In this document: in pieces, positions 40,795 to 42,569 of the stretch
Layout of the letters: each line of letters begins with the position of its first letter
Numbering within the stretch: the stretch's first letter is position 1
NCBI GenBank assembly: GCA_015061775.1
Contig: SUVY01000016.1
Span: forward strand, 1-42,569
DNA length: 42,569 bases
Source of the DNA: Lentisphaerota bacterium
Lineage (GTDB): Bacteria > Verrucomicrobiota > Lentisphaeria > Victivallales > Victivallaceae
Direction: 5' to 3'
Position numbers and translations under genes: made by a program
Notes under the pieces: generated by a model
Told to the model about the DNA's origin: nothing
What the model saw: only the letters and a program-made list of their open reading frames with translations
The model's database searches: none

Positions 40795-40823
40795 AATATA
40801 ATTCAAGTTCACCTTGTTTTCAA
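40795..40823 (-). promoter_or_regulatory. Promoter for the rpsP operon, long leader
   Basis: Minus strand: TTGAAA (40818-40823), 17 bp, then TATATT (40795-40800). Predicted start near 40788 gives a leader of about 205 nt. The 362-bp space 40583-40944 holds this promoter, the leader hairpin and the paaK promoter; I see no gene in it. A closer -10-like TATAGT at 40636-40641 lacks a good -35. Confidence 0.6.
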
Positions 40824-40864
40824 GTCTTTTTTGCAAAAAAAACACAATATTATCTTACATTGAC

Positions 40865-40893
40865 TTGCAGTTTTACGTTTCAAGTGTTACATT
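40865..40893 (+). promoter_or_regulatory. Promoter for paaK
   Basis: TTGCAG (40865-40870), 17 bp, then TACATT (40888-40893), with TG one base before the -10. Predicted start near 40900; AGGA lies before the ATG at 40945. Confidence 0.55.
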
Positions 40894-40944
40894 AACAGGA
40901 CGACACAATAGTTTTATCAATTTTTTAACAGGAAAAGTATTACA

Positions 40945-42267
40945 ATGGGACGCCTCTCTATCGATAACTGCGAAATGCTGGCGAAGGATTTCACCGACCA
41001 GACGATCCTCAGGGAACTCCAGCTTTGCAAGTTAAAAGAAATAGTTCGCCATGCTTATGACAATGTCGCTCTTTTCAGAAGCAGAATGGACGAACTCAAC
41101 CTGAAACCTTGCGATATCAAAGAACTCAGCGACCTGGCTAAACTGCCGTTTATGAAAAAGGTCGATCTGCGCGACACATATCCCTTTGGACTTTTTGCCG
41201 TGCCGCAGCGCGATATCGTGCGTCTCCATGCCTCAAGCGGAACCACCGGTAAACCGATCGTTGTCGCCTATACAAAAGAAGATATAGACGTTTGGAACGA
41301 AGTTATGTTCCGTGCCCTCGCCGGCGCCGGACTCGGCAAAGAAGATATCATCCAGGTCTCTTACGGATACGGACTCTTCACCGGCGGTCTCGGAGCCCAT
41401 TACGGTGCCGAAAAACTGGGTGCAACAGTGGTTCCGGCAAGCGGAGGCAACACCAGACGTCAGGTAATGCTTATCCGCGATTTCGGTGTAACTGCCATGA
41501 TGTGCACCCCCAGCTACTTCCTCCATTTGATCGAGGAAGCAGCAAGACAGGGCATCGACCTCAAAGAACTTCCGATCAAGGCAGGTATATTCGGTGCCGA
41601 GCCATGGACTGCAGGTATGAGAGAGCGCATCGAACAGGGTGCCGGAATTGAAGCATTCGACATCTACGGACTCTCTGAGATCATCGGTCCCGGAGTTGCC
41701 ATGGAGTGCCATGAACACGAAGGTCTGCACATTTACGAGGATCACTTCTATCCTGAAATCATCGATCCTGATACTGGAGAAGTACTTCCTGACGGCGAGA
41801 CCGGTGAACTCGTTCTCACCACTTTGAGCAAATATGCAATGCCGATGATCCGTTACCGCACCCGCGATATCACCCGCATCATCAGCGAACCCTGCAAATG
41901 CGGACGCACGATCCGCCGTATAGACAGAATAAGCTCACGCAGCGACGACATGTTCATCATCCGCGGAGTCAATGTTTTTCCGTCACAGATCGAAAGTGCC
42001 ATCCTTGCTATCGAGGGAACCACTCCGAACTACATCATCCGTCTCTACACTGAAAACGGAATGGACAATATCCAGGTTGACACTGAGCTCAGCCCTGAGA
42101 TGATGTCCAACGATGCAGAGCAGATGGAAAAGATGCGTAAACGCATTTCCTCTTCGATCGAGTCCATCACCGGACTCCGCGTCAAACTTCGTCTGGTTGA
42201 TCCCAACACCATAACCAGAAGTGAAGGAAAAGCCAAACGCGTATTTGACGAGCGTACCGCCAAGTAA
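40945..42267 (+). CDS. paaK: Phenylacetate-CoA ligase
   Basis: This AMP-forming enzyme activates phenylacetate to its CoA thioester. The 440-residue protein has the adenylate-forming P-loop-like motif HASSGTTGKP at 95-104, VSYGYGLFTGGLGAHYGAEK, the acyl-binding FDIYGLSEIIGPGVAMEC and a C-terminal domain with PMIRYRTRDI and CGRTIRRIDRISSRSDDMFI. No other paa catabolic gene is near, so in an anaerobe it more likely serves aromatic amino acid fermentation (with indolepyruvate oxidoreductase), an inference from gut genomes. Monocistronic, from its own promoter to a strong terminator. Confidence 0.95.
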   Translation: MGRLSIDNCEMLAKDFTDQTILRELQLCKLKEIVRHAYDNVALFRSRMDELNLKPCDIKELSDLAKLPFMKKVDLRDTYPFGLFAVPQRDIVRLHASSGTTGKPIVVAYTKEDIDVWNEVMFRALAGAGLGKEDIIQVSYGYGLFTGGLGAHYGAEKLGATVVPASGGNTRRQVMLIRDFGVTAMMCTPSYFLHLIEEAARQGIDLKELPIKAGIFGAEPWTAGMRERIEQGAGIEAFDIYGLSEIIGPGVAMECHEHEGLHIYEDHFYPEIIDPDTGEVLPDGETGELVLTTLSKYAMPMIRYRTRDITRIISEPCKCGRTIRRIDRISSRSDDMFIIRGVNVFPSQIESAILAIEGTTPNYIIRLYTENGMDNIQVDTELSPEMMSNDAEQMEKMRKRISSSIESITGLRVKLRLVDPNTITRSEGKAKRVFDERTAK

Positions 42268-42290
42268 GCACAAGACACTATCATATCCAG

Positions 42291-42320
42291 GCACCATCGC
42301 CCAGCGGTGGTGCTTTTTTT
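42291..42320 (+). terminator. Intrinsic terminator after paaK
   Basis: Ten-bp stem GCACCATCGC/GCGGTGGTGC (one U-G pair) with loop CCA, followed directly by seven T residues at 42314-42320. It lies 24 bp after the paaK stop. Confidence 0.93.
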
Positions 42321-42380
42321 CTGGTCATTTTGTTCCATCAGAAAAAAATTGTTAATGTCTCAAATGTTGTGAAGAAAAAT

Positions 42381-42503
42381 GACCGGCGGCGGTGCCCCGC
42401 GGTCAATCTCGCGCCTTGCATCTGCGGCGCGGCGGTCGTGTACAAAAGTACACTCCCTTGCTGTGCTCGATGCAAAACGCGACATTGTCTCACGGATGCA
42501 TCC
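42381..42503. other. GC-rich non-coding patch with several inverted repeats
   Basis: The 302-bp stretch after paaK holds the terminator, this patch and a promoter, and no credible gene. The patch is visibly GC-richer than its AT-rich flanks. It has an imperfect GACCG/CGGTC hairpin (42381-42404), CGCGCC/GGCGCG (42410-42415 and 42426-42431), a perfect GTGTAC-AAAA-GTACAC hairpin (42438-42453) and the palindrome GGATGCATCC (42494-42503). TTGCATC in the second loop (42416-42422) is complementary to GATGCAA at 42469-42475. A frame across it is open and Cys-rich but has no ribosome-binding site. Candidates: structured RNA, dispersed intergenic repeat, or relic. Confidence 0.5.
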
Positions 42504-42531
42504 ACCGAGGCAAACAAGCGTGTGGCGTATG

Positions 42532-42560
42532 TTGACAAAATATAACGAATGTGCTATATT
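42532..42560 (+). promoter_or_regulatory. Strong promoter for a gene beyond the right edge
   Basis: TTGACA (42532-42537), exactly 17 bp, then TATATT (42555-42560), preceded by TGC as extended -10. It is the closest match to consensus in the window. Its transcript would leave the window to the right. Confidence 0.7.
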
Positions 42561-42569
42561 TAAGCACAT

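Noticed and set aside
42330-42545. Cysteine-rich open frame at the right edge
   Set aside because: It has no ribosome-binding site, crosses several inverted repeats and ends inside the promoter at 42532-42560; its arginine/cysteine content follows from GC-rich repeats.
1-42569. CRISPR array, insertion sequence, prophage or tRNA genes
   Set aside because: No regularly spaced repeats, transposase or integrase genes, phage proteins or cloverleaf sequences were found on either strand.

Overview
The window is a dense, mostly housekeeping stretch of a Gram-negative bacterial chromosome. KdsC, a Kdo/WaaP-like kinase, AccA and MurJ point to an LPS-bearing, peptidoglycan-making cell. A Tat-exported DUF1501 protein, a stand-alone AICAR transformylase, a GH35 beta-galactosidase, a GH28 enzyme and a large beta-helix protein suggest the PVC superphylum, most likely a Lentisphaerae/Victivallales-type carbohydrate degrader. 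That placement is inferred from gene content; there is no rRNA in the window. I see no rRNA, tRNA, CRISPR array, insertion sequence, phage gene or clear foreign island.

Layout. 1-130 holds three consecutive inverted repeats. 131-1024 (-) is a secreted esterase-like hydrolase, divergent from purV / TPR membrane protein / SpoU methyltransferase / WecA-like transferase (1225-4923, +). A DUF1501 protein and a GT39-like glycosyltransferase follow (5004-7824, +). 7831-10405 (-) is tmk-holB-hexapeptide transferase. 10601-13354 (+) is a 917-aa beta-helix protein, followed by yeiH-like and GH35 genes (13432-16240, +), which end at a strong hairpin shared with convergent prmA (-). rsmD, a sugar-kinase-like gene and comM run 17312-20453 (+).

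From 20468 to 40582 everything is on the minus strand. In transcription order: rpsP, khpA, trmD, rplS, rnhB, thrS, infC, rpmI, rplT, pheS, pheT, ribH, nusB, ftsY, ribD, ribE, an unknown gene, murJ, kdsC, an L,D-transpeptidase, accA, an ArgA-type acetyltransferase, and GH28. Most genes abut or overlap, so several long transcripts are likely. Internal promoter-like sites lie before infC, rpmI, pheS and the L,D-transpeptidase. A phenylacetate-CoA ligase (40945-42267, +) diverges from rpsP and ends at a textbook terminator. The right edge holds a GC-rich, hairpin-rich non-coding patch and a strong promoter for a gene beyond the window.

The genes serve translation (two ribosomal-protein operons, ThrRS, PheRS, IF-3, RNA methyltransferases), envelope assembly (MurJ, KdsC, WecA-like, L,D-transpeptidase), riboflavin synthesis (RibD, RibE, RibH) and glycan breakdown.

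The most noteworthy signals are not in the proteins. (i) The infC leader has a promoter over the thrS stop codon, two perfect hairpins, a two-codon ATG-AAG-TAA frame and an apparent AUU/AUC start for IF-3. (ii) About a dozen intergenic sites share TTGAAA-like / exactly 17 bp / TATATT-like boxes, with T rather than A at the fifth -10 position. (iii) The structured patch at 42381-42503 is unexplained.
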